Shown: positions 30,801 through 41,301 of the stretch, piece by piece
How positions within the stretch are numbered: position 1 is the first letter of the stretch
Layout of the letters: each line of letters opens with the position of its first letter
Assembly: GCA_964017065.1 (NCBI GenBank)
Contig: OZ024788.1
Location: forward strand, 10,228,457-10,292,456
Direction: 5' to 3'
From: Haliclona indistincta
Lineage: Eukaryota; Porifera; Demospongiae; Haplosclerida; Chalinidae
Length of the DNA: 64,000 nt
Program-made: the position numbers and the translations under genes
Notes under the pieces: model-generated
What the model saw: the letters and a program-made list of their open reading frames with translations, nothing else
Database searches by the model: none
What the model was told of the DNA's origin: nothing

Positions 30801-31961
30801 ATGTCAGGGAAAGAGAACAGCTCTAGACTACAACAACGAGGAAATTCCTCGCGACTGCAAAAAATTGTAAGTGGTTTAAGTTTACAAATGAGCAGACATG
30901 CATGCACACGAGTCACCGTTGTTATTGTAGCCTGAGTCCGGCGGCCTTTAAACCACCTTATGGAAGTGCAACGGTTAGTTTACTTATAACAATGTATAGG
31001 CAAACTCTGTAAGTATAAGAGACAAGTCAATGCCGGCCATGAACAGACAGGTACCCCAAGTATGTATGATAGTTGTTGAAAACAATTTAATGTAATGTCA
31101 TAATAACAGAAAAATGAGCTAAGTGATCTGAGGGGTGAAATTCGGAGTATCAAACAAAGTGTGGAGACACTTCACAAAAAAATTGATCTGATACTACAGC
31201 ACTGTAAACAACAGGAGACCAGCACAGTGTTCAAAGTAGAAAAAACTCCTATGGAGGTATGTTATAGAGTTGTTAGTTTATAATAGAGACAGTTTTTCAT
31301 ATCAAACAAGATTCCACTTGGGGCAGAAATGGGCAAACTGTACTGCCAATCGATTAGGAGGACAGTCTCAGATGCAGAGATGCTGGTTAGTATCGCCAAC
31401 AACACCATTACGATGATATTCGTCTTCATAATCAAGGCATCCATCAAGAAAGTTCTGGGAACAAGTGCTGGCGTCACCAAGATCAACAAGTGTCTACAAT
31501 GGTGCAAAAAAAAGATACGGACATACAGAGTTGAAGAGAGGAGAAAGGTCTATCTAAAATTAAAAGTTATAATCTATAATACTTTAAAACCAGGTGCTGG
31601 GAATAAATCCACATAGCAGGGCAGCGCAGTATTCCTGCACTGCATTTCTGGCATCGAAAATCATGATGTCCATGAAGCTGCCAGTTGTGACTGGAGAAGA
31701 TCACAAGCTTTATGCATCACACTTGGCTATACTGGTATGACATTCCCAGCACAGTACTAATTGACCTAGTATTATTTTATTAATAAAAATTTATTGCAGC
31801 GTACCTTTGTGAGAGAGAACGATATAGATCCTTTCTGGCCAAAGTTCCAGATATGGCTAGACCAATTCTATACTCAGACCCTACAGAAGCTGATCTTCAT
31901 GAGTGTTACGAGAAGGATAGTCAGTTCGACTACAGCAGATTCACCGTTCAACCTGCAGTAG
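30801..31961 (+). CDS. Small coiled-coil gene divergent from the transposase-like gene
   Basis: Plus-strand exons with consistent phase at 31111-31257, about 31312-31548, 31594-31734 and 31800-31961, the last ending at TAG 31959-31961. An upstream exon may start at ATG 30801, but its phase did not join cleanly, so the 5' end is uncertain. The product begins with a coiled coil ('NELSDLRGEIRSIKQSVETL'), then a Lys-rich helical region, and ends around 'FWPKFQIWLDQFY'. I do not recognise a domain. Position suggests it is the second gene of the element bounded by 25307-25490 and 32862-33013, sharing a bidirectional promoter with its neighbour. 31962-32480 has no gene I can see. Confidence 0.45.
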
Positions 31962-32480
31962 AGAATTCTCAGGAAGATGATTCCGACGCCACACAACCTC
32001 TATACTGAATAAGACACACAGTCATTATCTTATTAATTTTATGATTATTCATAGCACCAACATAATTACACATTATAATTATTGTACAAGCTATTTCAAC
32101 TTTGATTGTAAATTTTCACACTAAGATACAAGGCTATAATTATTATTAGCATGACACTAAGGTGTAAGAAAGAAAAAAATAATAATAAAGTTAAAATAGT
32201 TAACCAAAGATTTAAAACATTAAGTTCAGTCCCGCTCCATCCTCCATACCGACACCACTTCTCCATTTCACTCTATAGAGCCTCTCACACAGTAGTTTGT
32301 TGCTCTCAGTATCCCAAAAGACAATCTTAATTGTTCTCATTCATCCCATAGAATTATACTGAACTTCAACGTATGGCTTGTCCCACTTTCTTGAAAGCTT
32401 ATCAGCAAGTCTCTGAAGTGTGAGGTCTACTTCTCTTGCCAATAGACCATCTACAGATAGCACAAACTAAGGGGATTATA

Positions 32481-32792
32481 CAGTGGCGTAACTACGGTAG
32501 GGCAGGGGGGGCAGTTGCCCCCCCGCTTTTGAAGAACCGGAAGCATATTAATAACAGAACTTAGCTTCTAGAAGTCCTCCTGACCTAGAGAGTGAGTCTA
32601 GTACACACTCAGCAGTACAGCATACGTCTCGCGCCATCTTTGTTATGGGCTTTTAGCGAATCAAAGTGTCAAAATGACGTCAATTCATGAATATTAATTA
32701 GATATTGCGTTTGGCGGCGCGCGCTTCGCGCGCGCACATTCTACTTTCCTATAGTTTGCCCCTCCGCTTCATCAATCCTAGTTACGTCCCTG
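32481..32792. mobile_element. 312-bp MITE, hAT-like ends
   Basis: CAGTGGCGTAACTACGG at the left and the complement of CAGGGACGTAACTAGG at the right; a style of end common in hAT elements. Flanks GGATTATA and GGATAGCA are only partly alike. The interior (TTAATATTCATGAATTGACG region) recurs inverted at about 45130-45294. Confidence 0.65.
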
Positions 32793-32861
32793 GGATAGCA
32801 CTTTGATTGTAAAACTTACAATATTCAAACAAGAGTTTGTGTTTATCATGCTAGAAGTAAG

Positions 32862-33013
32862 TGGTGCTGAAATGGTGAAACGGTGCTGGAACGGCAGTGT
32901 TATACGGCGAAAAAACATCAACGTGCTAAAACACTTCGATAACAGCAGTACGTGTAATAATAACGGCGCGTTGCACACGCCGTTGAAAACAGTGCTGTAA
33001 CAGGCGACGTTAA
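32862..33013. repeat. Array of GCTGTAACGG-type motifs, right side
   Basis: Counterpart of the array at 25307-25490; contains GGTGCTGAAA, GGTGAAACGG, GGTGCTGGAACGGC and GTGCTGTAACAGG. Confidence 0.6.
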
Positions 33014-33155
33014 AAGTAGCATACATACATAGAATATATAAATAATGTGAATATAATACAAGTATAATGCATAATAGAACCCAGGGAAATGAAAATACAA
33101 ATACAAATAATAATAATACTATAATACATAGTAATAGTCACTACATGAACTTGAA

Positions 33156-36100
33156 TTAGTTAGAGAGTTTTGCCTCAGCAACTATAAGATCTGCAGAGAG
33201 ATCATGCTGAGGAGAATGATAGGAAGACCGGGAGCCACGGAGACAAGTGATAGCTGATCTTAACAGCGAAAATGAGATTTTGTTTCTTAACCACTTGCGA
33301 ATGGTGGCATATTCAACTTCTCTTTTTGACGCAATGAGGGAGGCAAGCCGTTTGTAGGTGACATCTGCTGCATTGCCAAGACCTCCAGTGGTGGAAAAGA
33401 CCAGTGGCGTGAAGGAACCATGCTCAACTTGAGTCACTCGTTGCTCATAGTGACGTCTCTTGAGTTTTTCCTGTCTTGAGTAAGCTGATGCAAGGGTGAG
33501 GTGGCGATATGAGCAAGCGTTTGGGTTGAAAACCCTCACATCAAAGTATGCTTGCTGATGCTTGTCACCCCAGAACCCAGCAGCTCTGATGTCAAGCCTG
33601 GCACCATCTTCTTTGTTTGAAGTGGAGTACCGGAGAGATTCTCCAGACAGGGGCTGCAGAGTGGGCTCAATACATACATCATGACAGACTTCTGTCATTG
33701 CATTGGCAGTAAGGTCTCTAAGCTCATTGTGGCGTATGGATGGGAAACCACCTGTTGGGCAGCACAGAGCATGGTCAACGGAAAAAGGCTTGCCGCAGAC
33801 ACAGTTTGTAGGAAGATTGGAAAGTGGCCAGTTATAGCGAAGTGAGAGGGCATCTCTAAACGCTCTTTTGTGTAGGGCAAAGCCATGCTGCTCAATTGGT
33901 AGTGCAGTTAGCCAAGATGAGGCACCCTTCTCACTTGCTAGGGTGACTGCGCGACAGATGTTATTATCAAGCCTGGATTTAACACTGTTTGCAGTAGCAA
34001 GTTTTAGTTGGCGGCTGATTCTGTGAGTTGACTGTTTAGTTTTCAGCTGTTGGTCGATTATATTGGTGGAGTAGTTGGAGTCTTGGTTTGCAATGGCTGA
34101 AGTTAGTGGTGAGGTGATATTGAGAGAAGCAGAATGTTGTTGATTGGCAGATTGGACGGGGTTTGTTAGACCCAGACCCCCAAGTCTTACAGGGAGAGCG
34201 AACAGTTCACGTTCAAGGTCTGAGCAGCCTCTGCGACCTGTTAGGGCTGGAATGAACTTTTGAGAGATGGATTCTTCTAAAGACTGAAGGAGAGGAGCAA
34301 GGTTGGGTATAGTACGTTGGAGGAATAGCCATTGACTGATGACCCCATGTGTCATTGCAGAGTAGGCTGCATGAGGTTGTGAGGTGGCGATGGAAGACAG
34401 AGACTCAACTGTGGCTTGCCACTGTGATACTTTTTGGCTTATAAATTGCTTTATGTATTCAGCTGTTCCGAGAGGGGCACCCAGGTATCTGGCTCCCTCA
34501 CATGAGATTTGGATGCCACTGGAAGAGAAGGAGTCAATTGCTAGTTGGAGATGCTTTTCTTTTACAACCAAACAGGTTTTTGCAGGGTTGACAAAATAAC
34601 CAAAAGAAGGGCCAAGTTGACGAATTTGAGACCACCAATTTGCCAGCTCTTTGATTTTACCTGCTGCGGCAGCATCATCTGCGTACCAGACTTGTCTTGC
34701 ACAAGAAAGTGATTTGAGGTTATTGATTAGAGGGATGGAGGCGAGAGCAAACATTGGCATGGCAAGTGGGTCTCCTTGAGTTGTGCCCTCTTTAGAAAGG
34801 AGACTTGCCTTGTCAATGAATAGTTGAGCATCTGTCCTATAGGTATTGATTAGAATGGAGGCCAGGGGAGGACAGAGCAATTGGACATTGTGCAGTGCAG
34901 CTTGGCGGTTGAGGTTGTTAAAGGCATTAGAGGCATCTACTAAAAGAACACCTTCGGTGTTTTCATCATCAAACATTCTTCTTAGAGCATGTACTGCTGC
35001 TTCACAACCTGCCTCTTGACCTGCGCATAGTTGAAGAGTACCTGCAGCTTTGAGGATGTCGGGTCTTATGACGGAGAGGATGGCTTTGCTGCAGATTCTT
35101 CTAACAACTTCGCAAACGCCAATTGGGCGAACGCCTGGGGACTTGTCTAAAGCAATTAGACTACAGGCAGTGAAAGGTGACAGACAATTAGGATCTACGA
35201 AGGTGGTACATAGCTTTTTGGCTACCAGAGCTAGACTGTTGCAGAGGTTATTGGATGCATTGTGGAAGGAAGTACATAGCCGTCTCCATGCTGCAGCATC
35301 TAGACCAGAAGGACCTGCTGCTCCGTTTGTGTTAAGAGCTGCAGAGCGAATTGTACAACCCTGTATTTGATCAAAAATGATGGGGTGAGAGAGAGGGGCT
35401 GAGGAGGATGACTGTATGAGTGCTTCAGGAGAGGCATTCTGTCCTGGAGGGTGTTTGTCTTGAAGCTCATGCAGCACGGTGTGATGAGGATTAGAAGAAG
35501 ATACGGCTGAGTGGATGTTGAGCGGAGCTCCTTTTTCTTTTGTTGAGAGTAGACGGATTGCCTCTTTGACCTTGCCATGAAACATGAGGTTGGAAAAGAG
35601 ACGGGCGATATTTTGATCATTGGAAGGTTTATTTAGATGCTTGATTCGATGTTGAACAGCTCTTGCTTCAAGCATCAGGTTGTTAATGTCTCCGGATTGC
35701 CAAAGAGAGAGGCGTCGCGTAAGACAGTCACAATGATCCCGAGGTTTAGAACCAATGTAAGGTTTTTGGAGAAGGAGAGAGGGCAAGACCATTGCTGCTT
35801 TTAGCGCAATTGGTTCTAGAGCAGAACTTTCACCGTAAGCCTGGTATAGGTTTGAGAGTTCTTGAGTAAAGGCTTTTCCGGCCTTGCCTGAAGGTGGGGA
35901 GAAGAGGTTTTGTTTCCAGTGGACAATTTCTTCATATGCTGCATTGATAGCATCACAGAAATCGTTACCGCTCATGAGAGGGCTCCAGTTAAAGTGCGGA
36001 GCCATAGGAGGAGCAGGAGTGAAGGGAGGAAGCAACAGAGGAGGAGGGGTACAGTTAGCTGAAGAATTCTGTGGGTTGTGATCAGTATCGTTAAAACCGG

Positions 36101-36743
36101 GTGGAGCTGCTGCACTCTGCTGAGCATGATCAGTGCCGGTTAGACGCGCACTGTCGTGAGACTGCAGCCGGTTAGTTGTGGCTGGACATGGCACGGACGA
36201 GGTTGATTCTGTGTTTTTGTTTGAAGGGGAGAGGGGCAGGTCGCCTGTCTCGATCTGGGTGGACGTAGTAGTAGCGGGAGTATTATCACTTTGAGCGTCG
36301 GCTGTGCAGGCGGCTAGCGGCAGACGCCGGGAAGGGAAAGCAGGGAGGGAATTAGGTGTGAAAGATTCAGGAGGATGTGAGTCTGAGGGAGCAGCGCCGG
36401 GCGTCGTGCAACAGGGTGGAGCTGTTGTTAGCACTGTGTTGTTAGTATCGGGAGCTGCTAGTGACTGACTTGTTGACATGAGGTCTTGGGAGGCGGCTGT
36501 TGTTGATGGCGCGTTGAAGCGAAGGACGGCGTCTAGACCGTTTGATGAGAAGGGAAGAGAGAAAATTGGCGCGGAGATTGCAGCTGCTGGGTTTGAGCTT
36601 TGTCGTTGGGAGATGGATGCCGGTGCTGGAGCGGGAAGGGTAGGGTTAGGAGATGAAGAGAATAGACTGATGGAGAGGTCTTTGAATTGGGTACTAGCTG
36701 GTGGATCAGACCTATCGCGTCTTGATACAGCAGCACAGCCCAC
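33156..36743 (-). CDS. Non-LTR retrotransposon ORF: reverse transcriptase with restriction-like endonuclease
   Basis: A single open frame of 1195 residues on the minus strand. The first roughly 250 residues are Pro/Ser/Ala-rich. The reverse transcriptase shows 'VRPIGVCEVVRRICSKAI', motif A 'LLVDASNAFNNLNR', motif B 'TTQGDPLAMPMFALA' and the YADD box in 'VWYADDAAAAG'. The C-terminal part has a zinc knuckle (CVCGKPFSVDHALCC) followed by 'ARLDIRAAGFW' and 'YFDVRVFNP', matching the CCHC plus PD-(D/E)xK restriction-like endonuclease of R2/NeSL/HERO-type elements, which nick a target and prime reverse transcription there. After the stop the strand runs into TATTATTATTATTTG, a plausible 3' tail. The 5' end meets the opposing CXC/XPG gene near 36700. 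Intact as read, so possibly recent. HERO-like is my best guess at clade. Confidence 0.8.
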   Translation of the reverse strand: MGCAAVSRRDRSDPPASTQFKDLSISLFSSSPNPTLPAPAPASISQRQSSNPAAAISAPIFSLPFSSNGLDAVLRFNAPSTTAASQDLMSTSQSLAAPDTNNTVLTTAPPCCTTPGAAPSDSHPPESFTPNSLPAFPSRRLPLAACTADAQSDNTPATTTSTQIETGDLPLSPSNKNTESTSSVPCPATTNRLQSHDSARLTGTDHAQQSAAAPPGFNDTDHNPQNSSANCTPPPLLLPPFTPAPPMAPHFNWSPLMSGNDFCDAINAAYEEIVHWKQNLFSPPSGKAGKAFTQELSNLYQAYGESSALEPIALKAAMVLPSLLLQKPYIGSKPRDHCDCLTRRLSLWQSGDINNLMLEARAVQHRIKHLNKPSNDQNIARLFSNLMFHGKVKEAIRLLSTKEKGAPLNIHSAVSSSNPHHTVLHELQDKHPPGQNASPEALIQSSSSAPLSHPIIFDQIQGCTIRSAALNTNGAAGPSGLDAAAWRRLCTSFHNASNNLCNSLALVAKKLCTTFVDPNCLSPFTACSLIALDKSPGVRPIGVCEVVRRICSKAILSVIRPDILKAAGTLQLCAGQEAGCEAAVHALRRMFDDENTEGVLLVDASNAFNNLNRQAALHNVQLLCPPLASILINTYRTDAQLFIDKASLLSKEGTTQGDPLAMPMFALASIPLINNLKSLSCARQVWYADDAAAAGKIKELANWWSQIRQLGPSFGYFVNPAKTCLVVKEKHLQLAIDSFSSSGIQISCEGARYLGAPLGTAEYIKQFISQKVSQWQATVESLSSIATSQPHAAYSAMTHGVISQWLFLQRTIPNLAPLLQSLEESISQKFIPALTGRRGCSDLERELFALPVRLGGLGLTNPVQSANQQHSASLNITSPLTSAIANQDSNYSTNIIDQQLKTKQSTHRISRQLKLATANSVKSRLDNNICRAVTLASEKGASSWLTALPIEQHGFALHKRAFRDALSLRYNWPLSNLPTNCVCGKPFSVDHALCCPTGGFPSIRHNELRDLTANAMTEVCHDVCIEPTLQPLSGESLRYSTSNKEDGARLDIRAAGFWGDKHQQAYFDVRVFNPNACSYRHLTLASAYSRQEKLKRRHYEQRVTQVEHGSFTPLVFSTTGGLGNAADVTYKRLASLIASKREVEYATIRKWLRNKISFSLLRSAITCLRGSRSSYHSPQHDLSADLIVAEAKLSN

Positions 36744-39512
36744 TTGCAGTCTTTGCTACGGAGAGCACAGGCAGTGCAGCACACCTAGCTCATGGAAGCT
36801 CAGTGAAGCACGAAGTTTTGTCCACCGGCTGGATGTTTCTGCTGACAAGCCAGTATGTTCTGCATGCAGGAGAGATGTAACCAGAATGCTGGGTGACAGT
36901 AGATACATACCTAGGTGGGAGAGAAGCAGCAAACCAATGCAGTGCACAATTGAGCAATGTTCTGATCGTGTATTTACATCACTGCATAAGATAGGCAGCA
37001 CTAATCTATCAGCAGCGCTTGAGACAGCTAGATTAACTAGGCACCGAAGGTGCTTATGCCTCGGTGGAATGTTATGCATACATGTCTGTCTGACTAAATA
37101 CGCTGAACTGAAATACACAAGCAGTACTGAAAGTCTGCTGTTGCTAGTTGAACATGATCTTGAGCTTATTATTTAGCAGTTGCTGTTACAAACATACACA
37201 CTTAAGTTAAACTGCAGCAGTTGTACCTTTCTGTAGAGCAATCACAATGCAGTATAATAGTTATGCAATTAGAAGCCAATCAGTGCTGACCACTAATTCA
37301 ACTGGGCGTGTCTATATTGTTCAGGGCACAGCACGTACAACGAGCGAGTTAGCGTCCATAGCTTGCTTACACAATTTCTTTAGTAACCTATCAGCTTCTA
37401 GGCAGTCAACTGTGGATACTTTTGTCTACGGAGAACTCTAGATCGCCAGCAACGGCCATCGGCATCGATCGCTAGGTAAGCAAAGCTACGCCATAACTCT
37501 AGAACGCAGCTTCATACAAGTCTGCCGTGCTGTTCTGAAGTAAAGGAGAACAAACTAGCTGCAAGGCAGCCAGCAATAGACAATGTTGTCTTTACATCAG
37601 CAACTAAATCGCCAGCCGGCGATCGCGAGGTAAGCAATTACGCTATAACTCACGAACAGAGCCTTAGAACCAAAATCCTTACAATTCATTTTCAAGCAAA
37701 TATCGACTTTAGCTTGTGTTGCACGTTTCAGCGCTTAGCTTTCAGCGAGCGACGAGAAATCCTGCCGACAGACAGACAGACAGACAGACAGATACACAAC
37801 ACGACTACTGTATGCCCCATGGCTCCGCCCACCGAGGCATAACTAGTAGTAAAAAAAACTGCCCGCTGCCTTTATGCAAGCACCACTACCATACAGTGTA
37901 CAAAATCTTGAAGCCGACAGCAACAAATTGTGTGTGTGGTCTGTCTCTAAAACACACAACACCGAAGTACTGCCCCAATCCCAAAGTGATCGAACACCAT
38001 CTAAGCCATCACAGTGGATTTGAAAGTCAAATATCAGAGGGTGACAAGATTTGCTACACTTGCTACAGAGCACAATTAGTGATTCTCAAACACCATGAGC
38101 ACACAAGTTTCGATAGTGATTTAGAGCAACTACTTGATACACTATCTAAACAACACACCATGACCATCAACTGTACACAAGCAGCAATAGAGCAGAGTAT
38201 GAGAGAAGTAGTTATTTATGTTGGAAGAGAGCTTTTAAAACACAGAGCATTGTTGCTACCAAAGATTTATACAATGTTGTGTAAGAAAGCCAAGGACACG
38301 GTAAAATTGTACAACCTGGACTGTACAACTGATGTTACTAGTATCGTGTCAACCAGGTGGGTGCTGAGCAGCATAACTGCATCTCTAGAAGGGCATGTGC
38401 AGTACCACTGTGCCGTACGTAAGTATGGCACAGTAATATATAGACAGAGCTCTGACCTCCATACTGAACTGTCCCATGCACTATGGTCATCCCATAGATC
38501 GCCCCATGGAGAGACAGAGTGCTTGGTGAACACACCAGATGACGAGACCAAGCTTTTGGAGGCTTTAAACACTCGTGTGCATGCTCAAGTGAAAGCCTTC
38601 ACTGCCAAAGATGATACTGAGCATAGCAACTTTAGCATCGAGCGTCTGATCAACGAGATCGATCCAGTACTTTGGGAAGCAATTGCCATTCTGACACAGT
38701 CGGTATCAGAGAGGCGTGGTACATCAGCAGTCTTAAAGGAAGGTTCAGCGGAGAGTCACATCAAGAGAGTCAGACGGTTGTTCTTGCTGTGCTCTCTTAT
38801 GTTCACTGTCAATGATCATTGTTCTAGTCCGATGCATGTCCTGGTGGCAGACATACTAGAGAGCCAAGGGAGCACAGCACTTTTACACCAAATACTGAAC
38901 AGGCTAGGAGTTTGTGCGTCAGCAGATACTCTCTCACGATTTGTGCAGAGCAAGGCTGAAAATTCAAACTGGCTAACAACCACAGGTGGCAATATCGACA
39001 GCGAGCCATTCACAGTTGTATCTGCTGACAACATTGACTTTGTGCATAAGCATGCTCGAATTGTTGGCAAAAGCAAGACATCATGGCATGGCACAACAGT
39101 TCAAGCTGTCCAATCACAACCATACAGAGCAAAGACTCTGGAAAACGCTAAGAACGAACTATTTCCGGAGAGGACCACAAAGAACAACAGCCCAGAGTCG
39201 CCATTTTTATCAGAGAGTAAGTTAGAAAGCAATATCATCACCATAATGAAAACAGTAAAGAACAAGTCTCTGCTTGAAATAGCAGACAAAAATAGAGGAC
39301 TCATAAATCCATTCAGCATGAAGGTTGCCAAAGCAAAACAAGAACACGATCTTCTTCACTTCAGAGAAATTGGGCAGGCTGAATTCAATGACCGAATTAA
39401 AAATTGCATACTGAAGACGCCTAGCACACAAGCACCAAACCGAAAACGTCGGCTAGAGACATTTACAGTTAAACATGCAAAGTCAAAAAAAATAACAACT
39501 AGAGAGAGATAA
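36670..39512 (+). pseudogene. Academ-like transposon gene, first part, split by a Helentron-like insertion
   Basis: The N-terminal cysteine-rich part is read at about 36730-37036 (PTCSLCYGEHRQC ... CSACRRDV ... CTIEQC) and continues in perfect frame at 37842-39512 ('TSSKKNCPLPLCKHHYHT', 'CVCG', 'YCPNP', 'KICYTCYRAQ') once the 804-bp insertion at 37037-37840 is skipped. ATG at 36670 is a possible start, but it overlaps the opposing retrotransposon, so the original 5' end may be lost. The remainder is helical with no motif I can name; a conserved-looking block is 'FTVVSADNIDFVHKHARI'. The frame ends at TAA 39510-39512, just after an AG run, and protein-like sequence continues in the next frame. 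It is therefore the front half of one broken gene. Confidence 0.7.
37037..37840 (-). mobile_element. Helentron-like element, family H1 copy b, inserted in the Academ-like gene
   Basis: Reverse-orientation copy of 8903-9674 with matching ends: CTAGGCACCGAAGGTGC at 37037 and CCACCGAGGCAT ending at 37840. AA lies on both sides (TT on the element's own strand). It contains a GACA run near 37770-37790. It separates two coding pieces that join in frame when it is ignored. Confidence 0.8.
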
Positions 39513-41301
39513 GCACCTGGTGCTGGCTGCGATCAAGAGGAAAATGAAGCACTCTAACAAAACAGGACTACCAATCGATAGCCCTGGAGAACAGCTAATC
39601 CAATTACCACTAGCGCTATGTGACCATGAAGGACAACAGAACAAAGGGCAAAAGAGCTACACAACCAAAAGCTTGGAAACTAGATACAAGGACACAACCC
39701 CATCACTCTTTACCAGTGATATTCCTCATGGTTGGCAACCAAAATGTGTGTTGCTTGAGGGCATGTTCCTGATAAATACCAAGCCACTAGGAACACACAA
39801 AACTTTGTCAGATTATGCAAAATTTCTCATGGCAAGACACATAACATCACAGTTCAAAAGAGGAGCTATGGAAGTGCATATAATTTTTGACAATCCCGGT
39901 AGACTTGGTAACACACCCAAGCACTTTGAGCAGCTGAGAAGAGATGCAGTCAGAAAAACATCAGTTGACCACTACTGCGATGACCTACAAGCCAACACAA
40001 AAATTCCCAGTGGGAATTGGCAGGACAACATTGTAGGCTGTCGAGACTGCAATAGAAGGCTTGTTACCTTCTTGGGTAGTTTTTTTCTGAGCAATCTGAA
40101 CAAATACCTGAGAGGAGGACAAGTCGCGTATGTTGCTGGGCACTTGAATGGACAGGCAGGTGACATAGCTTGGTTTGTGTGTGGACACGACATGCCTCAG
40201 CCAGAACCTGTCTACAACTGTCAAGCTGAGGAAACAGATACAAGACTATGGCTACACACAACAAAATGCCCACATCAAAACATACTGATTTTGTCGCCAG
40301 ATACAGATGTTTACCACATTGGTCTGCCACTACCTTGTGTTAGAACAAAACAAATTATTGTACAAGTGAGTGCAATCAATAGCAGGCAGTTAAAACTCCT
40401 ACACTTGCCAGCATTGCTCAGTGCCCTAGACAATGACCCTGACTTATCTAAAATAGAGTCAGAAATAAGACCGCAAGTGATGCAAGCACTTTATGTTGTG
40501 TCGGGGTGTGACTATGTGTCATTCTTCAGTAGCATGGGCAAAGCCACATTCTTACGATACTTTTTCCAATACGCTAAATTTATCACAGGAGACAGAGATC
40601 TAGGAACTCTAGCTGATACAAACGAAGACAGCTACAAAAAAGGCTATCTTGCTTTTCTTCGATTAATAGGGACAATCTACTTCAAGAAGCACAATACAGC
40701 ATTCGACACGCCATCACCAGTCAGTCACTTTAATGCATTTTCGATTCATATCTCGGTTCTTGAGCAACACAAAGCGTGGCTTGATGATATCAGGCAGAGC
40801 GTGTGGTATCGAGTCCAATTCGAGAACGAGGTAATACCATCCAATGAAGCACTATTACTGCACTGGAAGAGAGCCTGTTGGGTGATAGAGATGTGGAAGC
40901 AGGCTGACACATGCACAATAAAGCTAGCTCCGCTGACTTGTTGGGGCTGGCAACTCAATGACAATTCACTGAGTGTTGAATGGGACAGTAGAGAAAACAT
41001 CAAGGCTGTAAACGATAGAGTCAGTACATTGTTGGAAGGGTGCAAGTGTGCCACTGGATGCACAACCAGAAGGTGCAAGTGCAGAAAACAAGGAAAAGAG
41101 TGCTCAGTGGGATGTGACTGTACCAACTGCTCTAACACTACACAACACCAGAACCCAGTCAATGACATCAGAGATGTTATAGTTGATGAAGAAATGGACG
41201 GTGATGCATATATACACAGTGAAGTAAGTGACATTGTTGACTGGATATTTGGTGAAGAAATTACTGAGAGTGATTCCGACAGTGACCATGACAATATCTA
41301 A
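39499..41301 (+). CDS. Academ-like transposon gene, second part: XPG/FEN-like nuclease core and CXC domain
   Basis: Open from just after the first part (about 'QLERDKHLVLAAIKRK'), in the +1 frame, to TAA at 41299-41301. Acidic motifs in FEN1/XPG-like order are 'VHIIFDNPGRLGN', 'EETDTRLWLH', 'ILSPDTDVYHIGL' and 'VSGCDYVSFF'; in this fold such residues bind metal ions for structure-specific DNA cleavage. The C-terminus has a tesmin/TSO1-like CXC zinc domain (CKCATGC-TTRRCKCRKQGKEC-SVGCDC), a DNA-binding fold, then an acidic tail rich in Asp/Ser. From memory Academ transposons encode a cysteine-rich region together with an XPG nuclease, which fits. The annotation is inferred; the two halves are probably one protein interrupted by a frameshift. 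Confidence 0.7.
   Translation, partial: LERDKHLVLAAIKRKMKHSNKTGLPIDSPGEQLIQLPLALCDHEGQQNKGQKSYTTKSLETRYKDTTPSLFTSDIPHGWQPKCVLLEGMFLINTKPLGTHKTLSDYAKFLMARHITSQFKRGAMEVHIIFDNPGRLGNTPKHFEQLRRDAVRKTSVDHYCDDLQANTKIPSGNWQDNIVGCRDCNRRLVTFLGSFFLSNLNKYLRGGQVAYVAGHLNGQAGDIAWFVCGHDMPQPEPVYNCQAEETDTRLWLHTTKCPHQNILILSPDTDVYHIGLPLPCVRTKQIIVQVSAINSRQLKLLHLPALLSALDNDPDLSKIESEIRPQVMQALYVVSGCDYVSFFSSMGKATFLRYFFQYAKFITGDRDLGTLADTNEDSYKKGYLAFLRLIGTIYFKKHNTAFDTPSPVSHFNAFSIHISVLEQHKAWLDDIRQSVWYRVQFENEVIPSNEALLLHWKRACWVIEMWKQADTCTIKLAPLTCWGWQLNDNSLSVEWDSRENIKAVNDRVSTLLEGCKCATGCTTRRCKCRKQGKECSVGCDCTNCSNTTQHQNPVNDIRDVIVDEEMDGDAYIHSEVSDIVDWIFGEEITESDSDSDHDNI

Noticed and set aside
36478..36729. 5' extension of the Academ-like frame
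   Set aside because: It lies antisense to the Pro/Ser-rich start of the retrotransposon frame and shows no conserved cysteines; probably an overlap artefact.
37716..37841. Start of the Academ-like frame within the Helentron-like element
   Set aside because: The open frame happens to run through the insertion; the true upstream coding piece is on the other side at 36730-37036.
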